Of a stretch of 64,000 bases of DNA, positions 1 to 9,264 are shown piece after piece (the first letter of the stretch is position 1; each line of letters begins with the position of its first letter). The stretch is from Brevibacillus formosus (GTDB taxonomy: Bacteria > Bacillota > Bacilli > Brevibacillales > Brevibacillaceae): the NCBI RefSeq assembly GCF_003013405.1, contig NZ_PXZL01000013.1:535343-599342 (forward strand), read 5' to 3'. The notes beneath the pieces are model-generated. The model saw only the letters and a list, made by a program, of their open reading frames with translations. It had not been told where the DNA came from and did no database searches. A program made the translations under genes and the position numbers.

Positions 1-1
1 C

Positions 2-1546
2 GCCGGGATGAACTATGTCGTCACGTACTGGGGACATATGCTTGGAATTAATATCGAGACGGATATGCGTAAGAAGCTGTACGACCATATTCAAAAGCTC
101 TCTTTCCGCTTTTTCGATAATACCAAGACGGGGCATCTGTTATCTCGCCTAACGAATGACTTGATGGAGATCGGGGAGGTCGCGCACCACGGTCCAGAAG
201 ATCTGTTTATCGCCGTGATGACGCTAATCGGTGCTTTTCTCCTGATGTACAATATAAATGAAGAAATGGCACTGCTTACGTTTTTGGTGATTCCGCTCTT
301 GATATTCTTCGTTGTTCACTTCAACCGTAAAATGACGAGAGCGTTCCACCGTCTGTACGGCGACATGGCGGATTTCAACGCACGTGTTGAGGACAACGTA
401 GGCGGAATGCGTGTCGTACAAGCTTTTGCCAACGAGCAATTTGAAAACAAAAGATTTGCAGAGAACAACCAGCGTTTTCGGATCACCAAGCTGCTGTCCT
501 ACAAAATCATGGCCCAAAATATTTCCGTCAGTTACGTCTTGATGCGTTTAGTCAATTTGTTTGTCCTGATTTGCGGCAGCTGGTTTGTGATTCAAGGTGA
601 ATTGACCTATGGTGAATTTGTCGCTTTCTTACTGTTAACAAATGTATTTTTCCGTCCGTTGGAAAAAATTAATGCGATTATCGAGAGCTATCCAAAAGGA
701 ATTGCCGGCTTCAAACGCTACATCGAAATCATGGACACAGCACCAGATATTGCGGATGCTCCAGATGCGATCCAGGTAGAGTCCTTGAAGGGCGATATCT
801 CGTACAAGAATGTTTCGTTTAGCTACGACCAAGAGTCTTCTGTTTTGCAAAACATCGATTTGAACATCCGGGCGGGCGAGACCATTGCGTTTGTAGGCCC
901 TTCTGGAGCAGGAAAAACCACGTTGTGCAGCCTCTTGCCAAGATTTTATGAGATCGACGGGGGCAGCATCTCCATTGATGGAATGGATATCCGTCAAATC
1001 ACGCTAGCGTCATTGCGCAGCCAAATCGGGATCGTTCAGCAAGATGTGTTCCTCTTTTCAGGGACGATTCGCGAAAATATCGTGTACGGAAAACTAAACG
1101 CTTCAGAGGAAGAGATCTGGGAAGCAGCACGTCTGGCTAAATTAGAAGAGTTTATCCGTTCTCAGCCTGCTGGTCTGGAGACGATTATTGGTGAACGCGG
1201 AGTCAAATTGTCCGGTGGTCAAAAACAAAGACTGGCGATTGCGCGCATGTTCTTGAAAAACCCGCCGATTCTGATTTTGGATGAAGCTACTTCTGCACTT
1301 GATACCGAAACGGAGGCGGCGATCCAGCAGTCCTTGCAGGAATTGTCCAAAGGACGTACGACATTGGTCATCGCACACAGACTGGCTACCATTAAAAATG
1401 CCGATCGAATCATCGTTGTAACGGAACAAGGCATTACCGAGCAAGGAAGCCATGATCAGCTCTTGGCTCGTGAAGGCATCTATAGCAGACTGTATCAAGC
1501 ACAGTTTGGCACGTACCTCGACCAGTCAAACAGCGTTTTTTCTTGA
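2..1546 (+). CDS. ABC exporter, fused membrane and ATPase domains (5' end outside window)
   Basis: Half-transporter of the MsbA/LmrA-like exporter family: a membrane domain followed by a cytosolic ATPase that pumps an unidentified substrate outward. The frame is open to the first bases of the window and about 60-70 N-terminal residues of a normal exporter, including the first membrane helix, are missing. The gene therefore starts upstream and the Met codon at 8 is internal. Counting from that Met, the membrane domain fills about residues 1-245. The ATPase follows, with Walker A GPSGAGKTT at 297, signature LSGGQ at 401, Walker B ILILDEATSALD around 425 and the H-loop in AHRLA. Such exporters are often encoded as tandem heterodimer pairs; a partner could lie upstream, out of view. 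The substrate cannot be told. Confidence 0.93.
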   Translation, partial: AGMNYVVTYWGHMLGINIETDMRKKLYDHIQKLSFRFFDNTKTGHLLSRLTNDLMEIGEVAHHGPEDLFIAVMTLIGAFLLMYNINEEMALLTFLVIPLLIFFVVHFNRKMTRAFHRLYGDMADFNARVEDNVGGMRVVQAFANEQFENKRFAENNQRFRITKLLSYKIMAQNISVSYVLMRLVNLFVLICGSWFVIQGELTYGEFVAFLLLTNVFFRPLEKINAIIESYPKGIAGFKRYIEIMDTAPDIADAPDAIQVESLKGDISYKNVSFSYDQESSVLQNIDLNIRAGETIAFVGPSGAGKTTLCSLLPRFYEIDGGSISIDGMDIRQITLASLRSQIGIVQQDVFLFSGTIRENIVYGKLNASEEEIWEAARLAKLEEFIRSQPAGLETIIGERGVKLSGGQKQRLAIARMFLKNPPILILDEATSALDTETEAAIQQSLQELSKGRTTLVIAHRLATIKNADRIIVVTEQGITEQGSHDQLLAREGIYSRLYQAQFGTYLDQSNSVFS

Positions 1547-1567
1547 TAACGAATAGAGGGAGAGATT

Positions 1568-2353
1568 GTGTTGCAACAATGGGATGATGATTTTCTCGCA
1601 CAGCGTTTTAATATTTCTTCCAAAAAGAGACCCAATACCTTATTTTCAATGAAGGCAAGAGATTTGGTAGACCCGACACATATGAATGAGCTCGTACAAA
1701 TCTATGCTCCGTTAATCAAGGCACATGAGCTGACTGCTGCTGGTACTTACATCAGCAGTTGGCTCACGAGCCCTTCTCTCGGTCTTTCGTACATGATCTC
1801 TGTCTGGAATCGTGCACTTACCATGACGCTGGATCATATGACGATTGAATTGTTTTACGAGGATGACTATCCGCAATTCGCCTTCGTGATCCCGGCGTAT
1901 GAAATCGTAGAAGCGCCTTTCAGCGAAGCAGAGCGTACAATCTGGCTGAAGGAATGCTATCGTGCGTATTTCCGAGACTTCCTGCACCCGTTGCTCACGA
2001 CTCTTGCAAAGGTAACGGGAAACCCCGAAGCGATGCTTTGGGGGCAGTTCCCAACCAGGTACAATTACCATACGGATGCTTTTGTGGCGTTGGTAGAACA
2101 GGATAGCATCAAGCAGCAAGTAAGGGCTGACTACGATGTCCTCTGTAATCAATTGGAAGGCGAGAGCTTTGGATTGCAAAAAAATCCATTTAAGGTGAAG
2201 GTGCGTTGGATCGAGGATATGCGCGATCCGCAAGCGAAAGTGCGGATCAAGAACCAATGCTGTTTGTACTATAAGACGGGGGAGCAAAAGTATTGCTATA
2301 CCTGTCCGCGGATAAAAGAAGAAGAGCGTGCTCTGATGAGAATTCGCGCGTAG
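1568..2353 (+). CDS. FhuF-like [2Fe-2S] ferric siderophore reductase
   Basis: Likely cytoplasmic reductase that releases iron from imported ferric siderophores. The decisive feature is the C-terminal cysteine pattern C231-C232-x10-C243-x2-C246, the CC-x10-CxxC signature of FhuF, which binds a 2Fe-2S cluster. The rest of the 261 residues is weakly conserved, as usual in this family. The start is GTG at 1568 behind GAGGGAGAG; TTG at 1571 is also possible. It follows the ABC exporter by 21 nt and ends in a terminator, so the two may be cotranscribed, hinting that the exporter handles a siderophore or iron. That link is inference: no siderophore synthesis genes are visible. Confidence 0.8.
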   Translation: MLQQWDDDFLAQRFNISSKKRPNTLFSMKARDLVDPTHMNELVQIYAPLIKAHELTAAGTYISSWLTSPSLGLSYMISVWNRALTMTLDHMTIELFYEDDYPQFAFVIPAYEIVEAPFSEAERTIWLKECYRAYFRDFLHPLLTTLAKVTGNPEAMLWGQFPTRYNYHTDAFVALVEQDSIKQQVRADYDVLCNQLEGESFGLQKNPFKVKVRWIEDMRDPQAKVRIKNQCCLYYKTGEQKYCYTCPRIKEEERALMRIRA

Positions 2354-2356
2354 CTG

Positions 2357-2382
2357 ACCCTCCCATTGCGGAGGGTTTTTTC
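2357..2382 (+). terminator. Rho-independent terminator after the FhuF-like gene
   Basis: Seven-bp perfect stem ACCCTCC/GGAGGGT with a 6-nt loop and a T run, beginning 4 nt after the stop codon. Confidence 0.85.
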
Positions 2383-2426
2383 TATACACCTCGACGTATG
2401 GAAATTTCCTTTCCACTAGCAAAATC

Positions 2427-2468
2427 AAACCCAAGGCTAGGGACCATACGTGATCAGGCCTTGGGTTT
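2427..2468 (-). terminator. Bidirectional terminator closing the minus-strand helicase operon
   Basis: Perfect 11-bp inverted repeat AAACCCAAGGC (2427-2437) / GCCTTGGGTTT (2458-2468). On the minus strand it sits just past the stop of the small ORF at 2476 and is followed by a T-rich tract; on the plus strand it also has a short T run. Confidence 0.75.
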
Positions 2469-2475
2469 TTCTCAC

Positions 2476-2613
2476 TTACTCTTTCTTTGTTTGGTTATCG
2501 GAAAATTGTTGTTGAACAGCTTCCAAAAAACGCAGCCATGCCTCAGGTAGCTTGGGCTCTTCTGTAGGGCGGCGCATAGTGGAATTGCTGTCGTTTTGTT
2601 TCACTCGCTCCAT
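2476..2613 (-). CDS. Small hypothetical protein (45 aa) behind the SNF2 helicase
   Basis: A 45-residue frame begins 7 nt after the helicase stop codon on the same strand and ends 8 nt before the operon terminator. It has AAAGGA about 10 nt upstream of its ATG, overlapping the helicase stop. The peptide is hydrophilic and reads as protein-like (PEAWLRFLEAVQQQFSDN near the C-terminus, which could form one amphipathic helix). No family recognised. An ATG at 2620 in another frame gives only 25 residues of less coding-like sequence. Its position inside the transcription unit argues that it is a real gene possibly working with the helicase; function unknown. Confidence 0.5.
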   Translation of the reverse strand: MERVKQNDSNSTMRRPTEEPKLPEAWLRFLEAVQQQFSDNQTKKE

Positions 2614-2620
2614 TCTCCAT

Positions 2621-5479
2621 CTATCCTTTCGTGTCTAGCCAATCATGGCGAAGGGTGAACAAATCCCGCAGCTCTTCCGTAGATAGCTCCGTGATCCAGC
2701 TTTCACCCGTCCCGACAATTTGCTGGCTCAACGATAGCTTTCTCTCCATCATCTCATCAATGCGTTCCTCAATTGTCCCGAGCGAGATGAATTTGTAGAC
2801 GTGAACATTGCGCTTTTGTCCTATGCGATGAGCACGGTCAGTGGCCTGATTTTCTACCGCAGGATTCCACCAGCGATCTACGTGAATGACGTGGTTGGCT
2901 TCCGTCAAGTTCAAGCCGGTTCCACCCGCGCGCAAGGAAAGGATGAAGATGGCTCCGCGTTCATCGTCCGGAAGTGTCGGGTCTTGAAAACGAGCGATCA
3001 TCTCATCGCGTTTTTCTTTCTTCGTGGCCCCATTAAGGAAGTAGACAGGTCCATAGCCTTGTCGTGTCAGCACTCGTTGGAGCAAATTGCCCATTTCGAT
3101 GTATTGGGTAAAAATCAGGCAACGCTCTTTCTTTTGGCGAATATCCTCCACCAATTCCAGCAGTCTTTCCAATTTGTGCGAGCGACTGGCTTCATCTGTT
3201 GTGGAGATTTCATTCAAAATGAGGGCGGGATGGTCACACAATTGTTTGAGACGTGTCAATGTCGTCAGTATCAGACCGCGCCGTTCCATAGGGGAGGCTT
3301 TTTCCATACGATCAAACATATCTTGAATCGCTGTCTCATAAAGTGCGCCTTGCTCGGTGGTCAGCGGCACATATTCCTTACTCTCATTCTTGTCAGGCAA
3401 GTCGAGTTGAATGTTCGGATCGGTTTTCACACGACGGAGCAGGAAAGGCTGAATAAGTCGTTGCACTTGATTGATGAGCTGCTGGTCTTGGTCGCGCTCG
3501 ATGGGGTGAACAAAGCGCTGGGTAAATTCCCCGAGACTTCCCAAGTAGCCAGGATTCAAGAAATCAAAAATGGACCAGAGCTCACTCAGACGATTTTCGA
3601 TCGGAGTGCCTGTGAGAGCGATCCGATGCCATGCTTTCAAATCGCGCACAGCGGACGCTTGCTTTGTATAGGCGTTTTTAATATTTTGCGCTTCGTCGAG
3701 ACAAATCGTATCCCATGTAACCATTCCTAGCTCCTGCTCATCCAAATGGGACAGGGCGTAGGAGGTAATCACCAGATCCGCTCCCTTGATCGCTGGCAAG
3801 AACGCTTCCTTCTTCTGGCGATCATTGCCATAGTGAATCATCACGTGAAGAGAGGGGGCGAAACGCTTCAGCTCTTTTTGCCAGTTGCCTATGACGGAGG
3901 TCGGACAGATTAAGAGAGAAGGCGTACTGGCTGGGCCATGTTGCTTGACATGTAGCAAATACGTAATGAATTGAACCGTTTTTCCCAATCCCATGTCATC
4001 GGCCAGACAAGCTCCCAACCCAAAGCGGCGTAAAAAGAACAGCCACGAACTGCCCTCCAGCTGATAATGGCGCAACGTCCCGTGAAAAGTAGATGGCTGC
4101 TCCATGATCGGGATACGCTTTGTTTCCTGCAATTGATTCAACAGCTCTCGCAAATGCTGGTTTAGCTGAACTTCAACAGATAGAGAAGTGTCGAAATCGA
4201 ACTCATCATCGGGTAGCTCCTCAACCTCCACAGTAGGGGCGAGGTGCATTCTCATGACATCGCGCAGCGTCATGCCGTTTTTCGCTTTGTTTTTCTTGAG
4301 CGCTTCCTGTAGCTGCAAGAATAGATCGGGAGTCAATTGTACCCAATGCCCGCGAATTTTCAGCAGGCGCTGTTTTTGTTTAATGAGTTCCTCAAATTCC
4401 TCTTCGCTGAGCTCCACAGGTCCCAAGGCGAGCTTCCATTCGAAATCCATAAGCTGGGAGACACCCAGGAAGGACTGTCTGCTAGCTCCGACAGAGGATG
4501 TAATTTTGGCTTTTAGCTTCGGTTTAACCCGGCGCACTTGTTCCCACCATGCTGGCAGAAAGACGTGAATGCCTGCTTGCACCAACTGCAAACTGCTCGA
4601 AGTCAAAAAGATCCATGCTTGCTCGTTCGTCAGTCGGGTGAGAAAACGGATTTGATTCTTCTGGGTGTCTTTTTGCCAAGGGAGAATCTCTTTGCATTTG
4701 GCCAGGTCCGTGAGAAAACGATTCCAGTGTTCACGCCAGTCAGCAGGGATGCGAGCGGTGGCTACTCCCTCAGCCGTCAACTGGTGTGGCTCTATGAGAA
4801 ATAATTGATCGGGCTCTTCACGATTCTGCAAATACACTTGGAGTTGCCAGTCATTGGGGTGCTCCTCAGCCTCGACGATTTGCAAGCATGTGCGAAACGG
4901 TGTTGTATCTGGCAGCCAGCCTATCGATTGCAACCATTCTTGTTCCTGAAGGTGTGGAGAAAGCTCCGCGCCCATGACGTACAGAGCCGGGTATTGCGTC
5001 AACAGCTGCTCCCACTTTCGCCCGATCTCGCCAGTACCTTGCAAGGATTCCTCCACGACGAGCGAAAGCCACCTGTGTCCATACTCCGGAAAATCGTCGG
5101 AATTATGCAGGGCTCTCCAGCCGATATGTCCTTTTTTCCAGGAAGAAAAATCAGGGGCAATGGAGCCTTCTGCGAGCGAATCACGGATCATTCCCGCGAC
5201 ATGCGTAAATTGTTCAAATGGCGTGCTGGATGAATAGGTCCGATGCAAAAGCCACTGGGGGGAGACGAAAAAGGAGAGGGCCTTGGCAGGGCTGAGCAAT
5301 ACGCCATGCTCGTTTTTGTCCAGGAAGGTTCCGTAATAGGATGACTCATCCCACGCAAACAGTGTTCCTGCCAATTCTTCTGGATCGACCACCGCTCCTT
5401 GCGTGTCTTTACCAGTAATCAAGAATTGTCCGTCTGCCAAAAGCTCTCCGTCTAGAACCAATGTAGTGACGGTATTCAT
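2621..5479 (-). CDS. SNF2/RapA-family DEAD-like helicase
   Basis: SWI2/SNF2 ATPase (952 aa), a double-stranded DNA translocase that remodels DNA-bound proteins. The N-terminal half carries the SNF2-associated region typical of bacterial members (WVQLTPDLFLQL stretch). The C-terminal half holds the two RecA lobes: motif I DDMGLGKT, motif II DEAQ in place of DEAH, motif III LTGTP, motif V GTGLNL and motif VI with QATDRAHRIGQ. The start ATG overlaps the upstream SWIM gene stop in an ATGA, implying translational coupling. The pair resembles B. subtilis ywqB-ywqA, whose role is not well defined (DNA repair or competence have been suggested). Function beyond ATP-driven DNA translocation is not evident from sequence. 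Confidence 0.92.
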   Translation of the reverse strand: MNTVTTLVLDGELLADGQFLITGKDTQGAVVDPEELAGTLFAWDESSYYGTFLDKNEHGVLLSPAKALSFFVSPQWLLHRTYSSSTPFEQFTHVAGMIRDSLAEGSIAPDFSSWKKGHIGWRALHNSDDFPEYGHRWLSLVVEESLQGTGEIGRKWEQLLTQYPALYVMGAELSPHLQEQEWLQSIGWLPDTTPFRTCLQIVEAEEHPNDWQLQVYLQNREEPDQLFLIEPHQLTAEGVATARIPADWREHWNRFLTDLAKCKEILPWQKDTQKNQIRFLTRLTNEQAWIFLTSSSLQLVQAGIHVFLPAWWEQVRRVKPKLKAKITSSVGASRQSFLGVSQLMDFEWKLALGPVELSEEEFEELIKQKQRLLKIRGHWVQLTPDLFLQLQEALKKNKAKNGMTLRDVMRMHLAPTVEVEELPDDEFDFDTSLSVEVQLNQHLRELLNQLQETKRIPIMEQPSTFHGTLRHYQLEGSSWLFFLRRFGLGACLADDMGLGKTVQFITYLLHVKQHGPASTPSLLICPTSVIGNWQKELKRFAPSLHVMIHYGNDRQKKEAFLPAIKGADLVITSYALSHLDEQELGMVTWDTICLDEAQNIKNAYTKQASAVRDLKAWHRIALTGTPIENRLSELWSIFDFLNPGYLGSLGEFTQRFVHPIERDQDQQLINQVQRLIQPFLLRRVKTDPNIQLDLPDKNESKEYVPLTTEQGALYETAIQDMFDRMEKASPMERRGLILTTLTRLKQLCDHPALILNEISTTDEASRSHKLERLLELVEDIRQKKERCLIFTQYIEMGNLLQRVLTRQGYGPVYFLNGATKKEKRDEMIARFQDPTLPDDERGAIFILSLRAGGTGLNLTEANHVIHVDRWWNPAVENQATDRAHRIGQKRNVHVYKFISLGTIEERIDEMMERKLSLSQQIVGTGESWITELSTEELRDLFTLRHDWLDTKG

Positions 5480-7080
5480 AAGTTGAAATTTCCTCTCCTT
5501 AGCTCTTCTTGAAAAGCACGTAACCGATTATGTTTGGCAGATAATTGTTCCACGTATTTTTCCCAGCGCGCATCTTGGTTTGCCCTGTTGTAAATCGTCC
5601 TTACCTTTTTCATGAGCTTGATCGCTTCTTTGTAGGCCGTTCGATTACGTTCCGCAATGAGCCTGTTCACCTCGCGCAAATAAAAAGGGAAGAGCAGAGT
5701 TGGCTCGGCTTCCTCGATTTCTTTCACCTGCACGATCGAGATATCTGCCATAGGCACTTGAAACGACATTTGCAAATCAATCCATTGCTGAAACTGTCGT
5801 TCTTCATATAAATAGGCGGCATATTCGTGATAACTGCTCGGTAAGAACTGCTTCAGCTTGGCCCCGCACTCAGCGGATCGTCCCACTTGCTCCATCGCTT
5901 CCTGCCAAATGGCGATAACGAGTCGGTAATGCTGTGTCTCGGCTTGACCGATTAAGGATGTCAACGAAGCAGTCCAATCGAGAAATCGCTGCCATTCTCC
6001 ATTGCGAGCGAATGATTTCATATAGGATAAGTAAAAGGAGAGGTTCAAGCGGCTCATTCTTTTCCAGATTTGTAGAGCAGCTTCGTCCTCCTTTTCCATG
6101 ACATAAAAGTGGGCACGGAGCAGCAGCGCTTTTTCCTTTTCGTCGGCAGAACTGTTTTCATCGTTGATAAGCTCATCCAGCACATGGATCTCCTCTTGTA
6201 TCCACTCTGGCTTCTTCAATAGCATCCACCATAACATTTGATAGGCGAATATCCAGTAGAGGGAGGTGGCTTCGTTTTCTTTCAATTGCTTGGTCAGCTG
6301 AAGAGTATCAACGATGGCATCCTGATGGTCAGTTAAAAGAGCAGGGATGTCTGCAAAGTACAACGTTCCTTCTAATTGATCCAATAGCCGCTCGGCTGTC
6401 TGAACCAAATCGAGGAACCAGTATGATTGGCGGTACGTTTTAACGTATTGTGTCAGCTTCATGAGATGAAACAGATTGGCATGAATGACAAAGAGTTGTG
6501 CCCGATCCTTCGGCCACGAGGCAGCAACACTCAACACATTTTGATAGCTCGATAATAATTCAGAGGAAGCTCGATACGATTCCATGGCCGCAAACAGATT
6601 GCGTGTCCAGCTCTCAAAAAATGCCCACCACTCTTTGACGGAGCTGTTCGCGGTAAGCGGCGAGGAAACAGACGCTGTATCCTGCTGAGCAGGAGCGGTA
6701 TGGCTGTATTTATAAGTAGGAATCAGCAGATGAGGAGAAAAAGTAGCTCGTCTTGGTTGTTGGGAGCGGGTCAAAAATGTGCGAGGATTCTCGAACACGC
6801 TGTACATCTGAAAAAAAGTAGCAGCAATATGCTTGCAAATGCGCGAATAAGGGCACGTACAAGTGCTGTTTTGAACCGTTTCCATATCGAGGCGAACATG
6901 ATACACCTCGGAACCCTGAACATCACTTGTCAAATATTGACCTTGTTCTACGCGTGTATTGAAGACGGCGCCATCTGAAAAGTACGTATAGCCCCGTTCA
7001 ATGATGTGTCCTTCGACGGCAATTAGGATTTGCTCGCCTACCTGTATCGCTTGTTCCCGAGTCAACTCTCTTTGCAGCAT
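5476..7080 (-). CDS. SWIM zinc-finger protein, partner of the SNF2 helicase
   Basis: 534-residue protein with a SWIM zinc finger near the N-terminus: C74-x-C76-x5-C82-x-H84. SWIM fingers bind DNA or proteins and are often encoded next to SNF2 enzymes in bacteria. The remaining about 430 residues are helical and look like degenerate TPR-type repeats, suggesting a protein-interaction scaffold; no catalytic motif is seen. The ATG at 7080 is preceded by GGAGG at good spacing. It is the first gene of the minus-strand unit and overlaps the helicase start by 4 nt. It most likely guides or anchors the helicase; that role is inference from gene pairing. Confidence 0.85.
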   Translation of the reverse strand: MLQRELTREQAIQVGEQILIAVEGHIIERGYTYFSDGAVFNTRVEQGQYLTSDVQGSEVYHVRLDMETVQNSTCTCPYSRICKHIAATFFQMYSVFENPRTFLTRSQQPRRATFSPHLLIPTYKYSHTAPAQQDTASVSSPLTANSSVKEWWAFFESWTRNLFAAMESYRASSELLSSYQNVLSVAASWPKDRAQLFVIHANLFHLMKLTQYVKTYRQSYWFLDLVQTAERLLDQLEGTLYFADIPALLTDHQDAIVDTLQLTKQLKENEATSLYWIFAYQMLWWMLLKKPEWIQEEIHVLDELINDENSSADEKEKALLLRAHFYVMEKEDEAALQIWKRMSRLNLSFYLSYMKSFARNGEWQRFLDWTASLTSLIGQAETQHYRLVIAIWQEAMEQVGRSAECGAKLKQFLPSSYHEYAAYLYEERQFQQWIDLQMSFQVPMADISIVQVKEIEEAEPTLLFPFYLREVNRLIAERNRTAYKEAIKLMKKVRTIYNRANQDARWEKYVEQLSAKHNRLRAFQEELRRGNFNL

Positions 7081-7115
7081 GTAGTCAGATCCTCCGAACG
7101 AAGTGTCATCCCTCC

Positions 7116-7144
7116 ATTATAACCCAAAATGCGGAGAATGGAAA
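7116..7144 (-). promoter_or_regulatory. Probable sigma-A promoter of the SWIM-SNF2 operon
   Basis: On the minus strand a perfect TATAAT (7121-7116) lies 17 bp downstream of TTTCCA, a weak -35. It is about 35 nt upstream of the SWIM gene start. Confidence 0.5.
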
Positions 7145-7317
7145 AAGATGCGTGTGTTCGAAGCATCAATAAAATGGTTTGGGCGATAAGCGGAAACAAT
7201 GCTTAATTTTTGCGGGAACTGGGTGTATACTTTACACGTCGAACGAAAAGCAACTAAACGCAATGTGTTTAATTGTCTTTGGTTGTGTTTGTACAACAAG
7301 AGAGAGAAGGGGCACAC

Positions 7318-8172
7318 ATGCTATCGATTTCGATTCTGCTCGTACTATCGTCTGGCCTTGCGCACGCAGTCTGGAACCTGTTCACGAAAAAAAGTGAGAA
7401 CAAAATGGCGTTCCTTTTGTTGATTACATTGCCAACAACTGTGATTCTCTTGCCTGTTCTCATATGGGAATGGATACACTTGCAACTGACATGGTCTTTG
7501 GTTCTATTTCTGTTTATGTCCTTTTTCTTTCAAGGATGCTATATCTTGTTGATTTCAAAGGCGTATACATACGGGGATATCTCACAGGTTTACCCTATCA
7601 TGAGGGGGACGGGGACGCTTCTCATTCCGTTTTTCAGCGCGATTTTCTTTCAAGAGTATTTATCGGTACCGGGATGGCTAGGAGTCATTTGCATTGTGAT
7701 CGGAGTCTTCGCCATTAGTGGGATGATAGGCACAGATCGTCAGGCTCAACCAGTGAATCCGCTCGCCCTGCAATACGCTGTTGCTGTTGGACTATGCATT
7801 ACAGGGTACACGTTAACCGACAAGCAAATCGTCCAACAATTATCTCCATTCGCTTTATTGGAAATAACCAACTTTGCCTGTCTGATTGTCGCTGGGGGCT
7901 TCGTATGGAAGAAGGGACTCATTCGCCGTGAGTGGCAAAAAAACTGGCGAACGATTGTACTCGGTGCCGTCCTGTCACCAGGCTCATATTTGTTGTTTTT
8001 GTTTGCCATGACATTGGCACCGCTGGCAGCTATTGCGCCCATTCGTGAGGTAAGTACGGTTTTTGGTACGCTGCTCGGGGTTTTCTTGTTAAAGGAGCGA
8101 CAACGCGTATGGCGTCTGTCCATGTCTTTGATGATCACGATTGGCATTATTTCGATTGCCCTTTGGGGTTAA
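7318..8172 (+). CDS. DMT-superfamily (EamA) membrane transporter
   Basis: Ten-helix membrane protein of the drug/metabolite transporter superfamily, 284 aa, built from two tandem EamA repeats. It is hydrophobic throughout, with short loops and early conserved SGLAHAVWNLFTKKS, typical of the first helix of this family. The frame runs open to 7273, but GAGAAGGGG just ahead of ATG 7318 and the membrane-protein-like first residues decide for this start. It stands alone between divergent and terminator signals. The substrate is unknown; family members export amino acids, nucleotides or metabolites. Confidence 0.85.
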   Translation: MLSISILLVLSSGLAHAVWNLFTKKSENKMAFLLLITLPTTVILLPVLIWEWIHLQLTWSLVLFLFMSFFFQGCYILLISKAYTYGDISQVYPIMRGTGTLLIPFFSAIFFQEYLSVPGWLGVICIVIGVFAISGMIGTDRQAQPVNPLALQYAVAVGLCITGYTLTDKQIVQQLSPFALLEITNFACLIVAGGFVWKKGLIRREWQKNWRTIVLGAVLSPGSYLLFLFAMTLAPLAAIAPIREVSTVFGTLLGVFLLKERQRVWRLSMSLMITIGIISIALWG

Positions 8173-8184
8173 AGGATGAGAAAG

Positions 8185-8221
8185 AGTCGGCTGGGAGAAA
8201 TCCTGTCTGGCTATTTTTTTT
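8185..8221 (+). terminator. Terminator after the DMT transporter
   Basis: Imperfect 12-bp stem (8185-8196 with 8201-8212, several G-T pairs, one mismatch) followed by a run of eight T residues. Confidence 0.55.
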
Positions 8222-8272
8222 GCTAGCAGGGAAAGATGAAGTGGTAAGAAAAAACGGCTAAGGATGATCAAA

Positions 8273-9157
8273 ATGGATGCAAAAACGGTTGCTCCGATCA
8301 CTCATAAGCGGACGAAAAAAAGAAGGATCGCACTAAGAGCTCTCGGAATCGTCATTGGAGCTTTGTTGGTGGCAGTCGGGCTGGAAATCTTTCTGGTTCC
8401 AAACAACATCATTGACGGTGGTGTAACTGGTGTTTCCATTATGGCCTCAAAGCTGACGGGAGGCCCGCTCGGATTATTTTTATTCCTGCTGAACCTGCCT
8501 TTTTTACTTATTGGCTACAAGCAAATTGGCAAGACATTTGCCGTCTCTACGCTGGTCGGTGTCGTTGTGATGTCGTTGGGGACGAACTACCTCCATCATG
8601 TCCCTAGCTTGACGGACGATTTACTTCTCTCTGCTGTTTTTGGCGGAATCATCATCGGAATCGGTGTGGGACTTGTCATTCGTGCGGGCGGTTCCCTGGA
8701 TGGAACGGAAATTGTTGCAATCCTGATGACGAGGAAAAGTCCGTTTTCGGTCGGCGAAATGGTCATGTTTTTTAACATTTTTATTTTGGGCAGTGCCGGC
8801 TTCATTTTTGGGTGGGACCGGGCCATGTACTCGTTAATTGCTTACTACATCGCTTATAAAATGATCGATATTACCATGGTCGGACTCGAACAATCCAGAT
8901 CAGTATGGATCATCAGTGATTATCCAGCAGAAATTGGCGATGCGTTAACGGCGAGACTGGGGCGGGGAATTACCTATTTGAATGGAGAAGGTGGATACTC
9001 CGGAGATGACAAAAAAGTCATCTTCTGTGTCATCACCCGTTTGGAAGAAGCGAAGCTGAAATCCATCGTGGAGGAAATCGATTCCTCTGCCTTTTTGGCA
9101 ATCGGTCATATTCATGATGTTTCTGGTGGACGGTTTAAGAAAAAGAATATTCACTAA
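8273..9157 (+). CDS. YitT/YvjA-family membrane protein (DUF161 + DUF2179)
   Basis: About 294 residues: an N-terminal membrane region of five or six helices (after a basic KRTKKRR start), then a soluble C-terminal domain of the DUF2179 type from about residue 200, with the GEGGYSGDDKKVIFCV pattern and a terminal IHDVSGGRFKKK. The family is common in Firmicutes with several copies per genome; function unproven, a transporter or regulator is assumed. ATG 8264 is in frame, but AAGGA is 9 nt ahead of ATG 8273 and abuts 8264, so 8273 is preferred. Single gene, with an imperfect hairpin just after it. Confidence 0.85.
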   Translation: MDAKTVAPITHKRTKKRRIALRALGIVIGALLVAVGLEIFLVPNNIIDGGVTGVSIMASKLTGGPLGLFLFLLNLPFLLIGYKQIGKTFAVSTLVGVVVMSLGTNYLHHVPSLTDDLLLSAVFGGIIIGIGVGLVIRAGGSLDGTEIVAILMTRKSPFSVGEMVMFFNIFILGSAGFIFGWDRAMYSLIAYYIAYKMIDITMVGLEQSRSVWIISDYPAEIGDALTARLGRGITYLNGEGGYSGDDKKVIFCVITRLEEAKLKSIVEEIDSSAFLAIGHIHDVSGGRFKKKNIH

Positions 9158-9172
9158 AACCTTACGTACAAA

Positions 9173-9218
9173 TTACCCCTGAGCCAGTAGGTAGAACGAC
9201 CTAATTGTTAAGGGGTAA
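9173..9218. other. Imperfect hairpin between the yitT-like and IclR genes
   Basis: Arms TTACCCCT (9173-9180) and AGGGGTAA (9211-9218) enclose a second small inverted repeat TAGGT/ACCTA. No T run follows on either strand, so it is a weak terminator at best and could be a protein or RNA structural site. Confidence 0.35.
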
Positions 9219-9225
9219 AAATGTA

Positions 9226-9255
9226 TTGACGAAAATAACTGAATTCATTTAATAT
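9226..9255 (+). promoter_or_regulatory. Probable sigma-A promoter of the IclR/peptide cluster
   Basis: TTGACG (9226-9231), an 18-bp spacer and TAATAT (9250-9255) lie about 50 nt upstream of the IclR start. It is the best promoter match ahead of the cluster ending at 22020. Confidence 0.6.
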
Positions 9256-9264
9256 TGTGTCATG

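Noticed and set aside
2801..3730. 309-codon plus-strand frame inside the SNF2 gene
   Set aside because: Shadow frame: SNF2 motifs I-VI are intact on the other strand.
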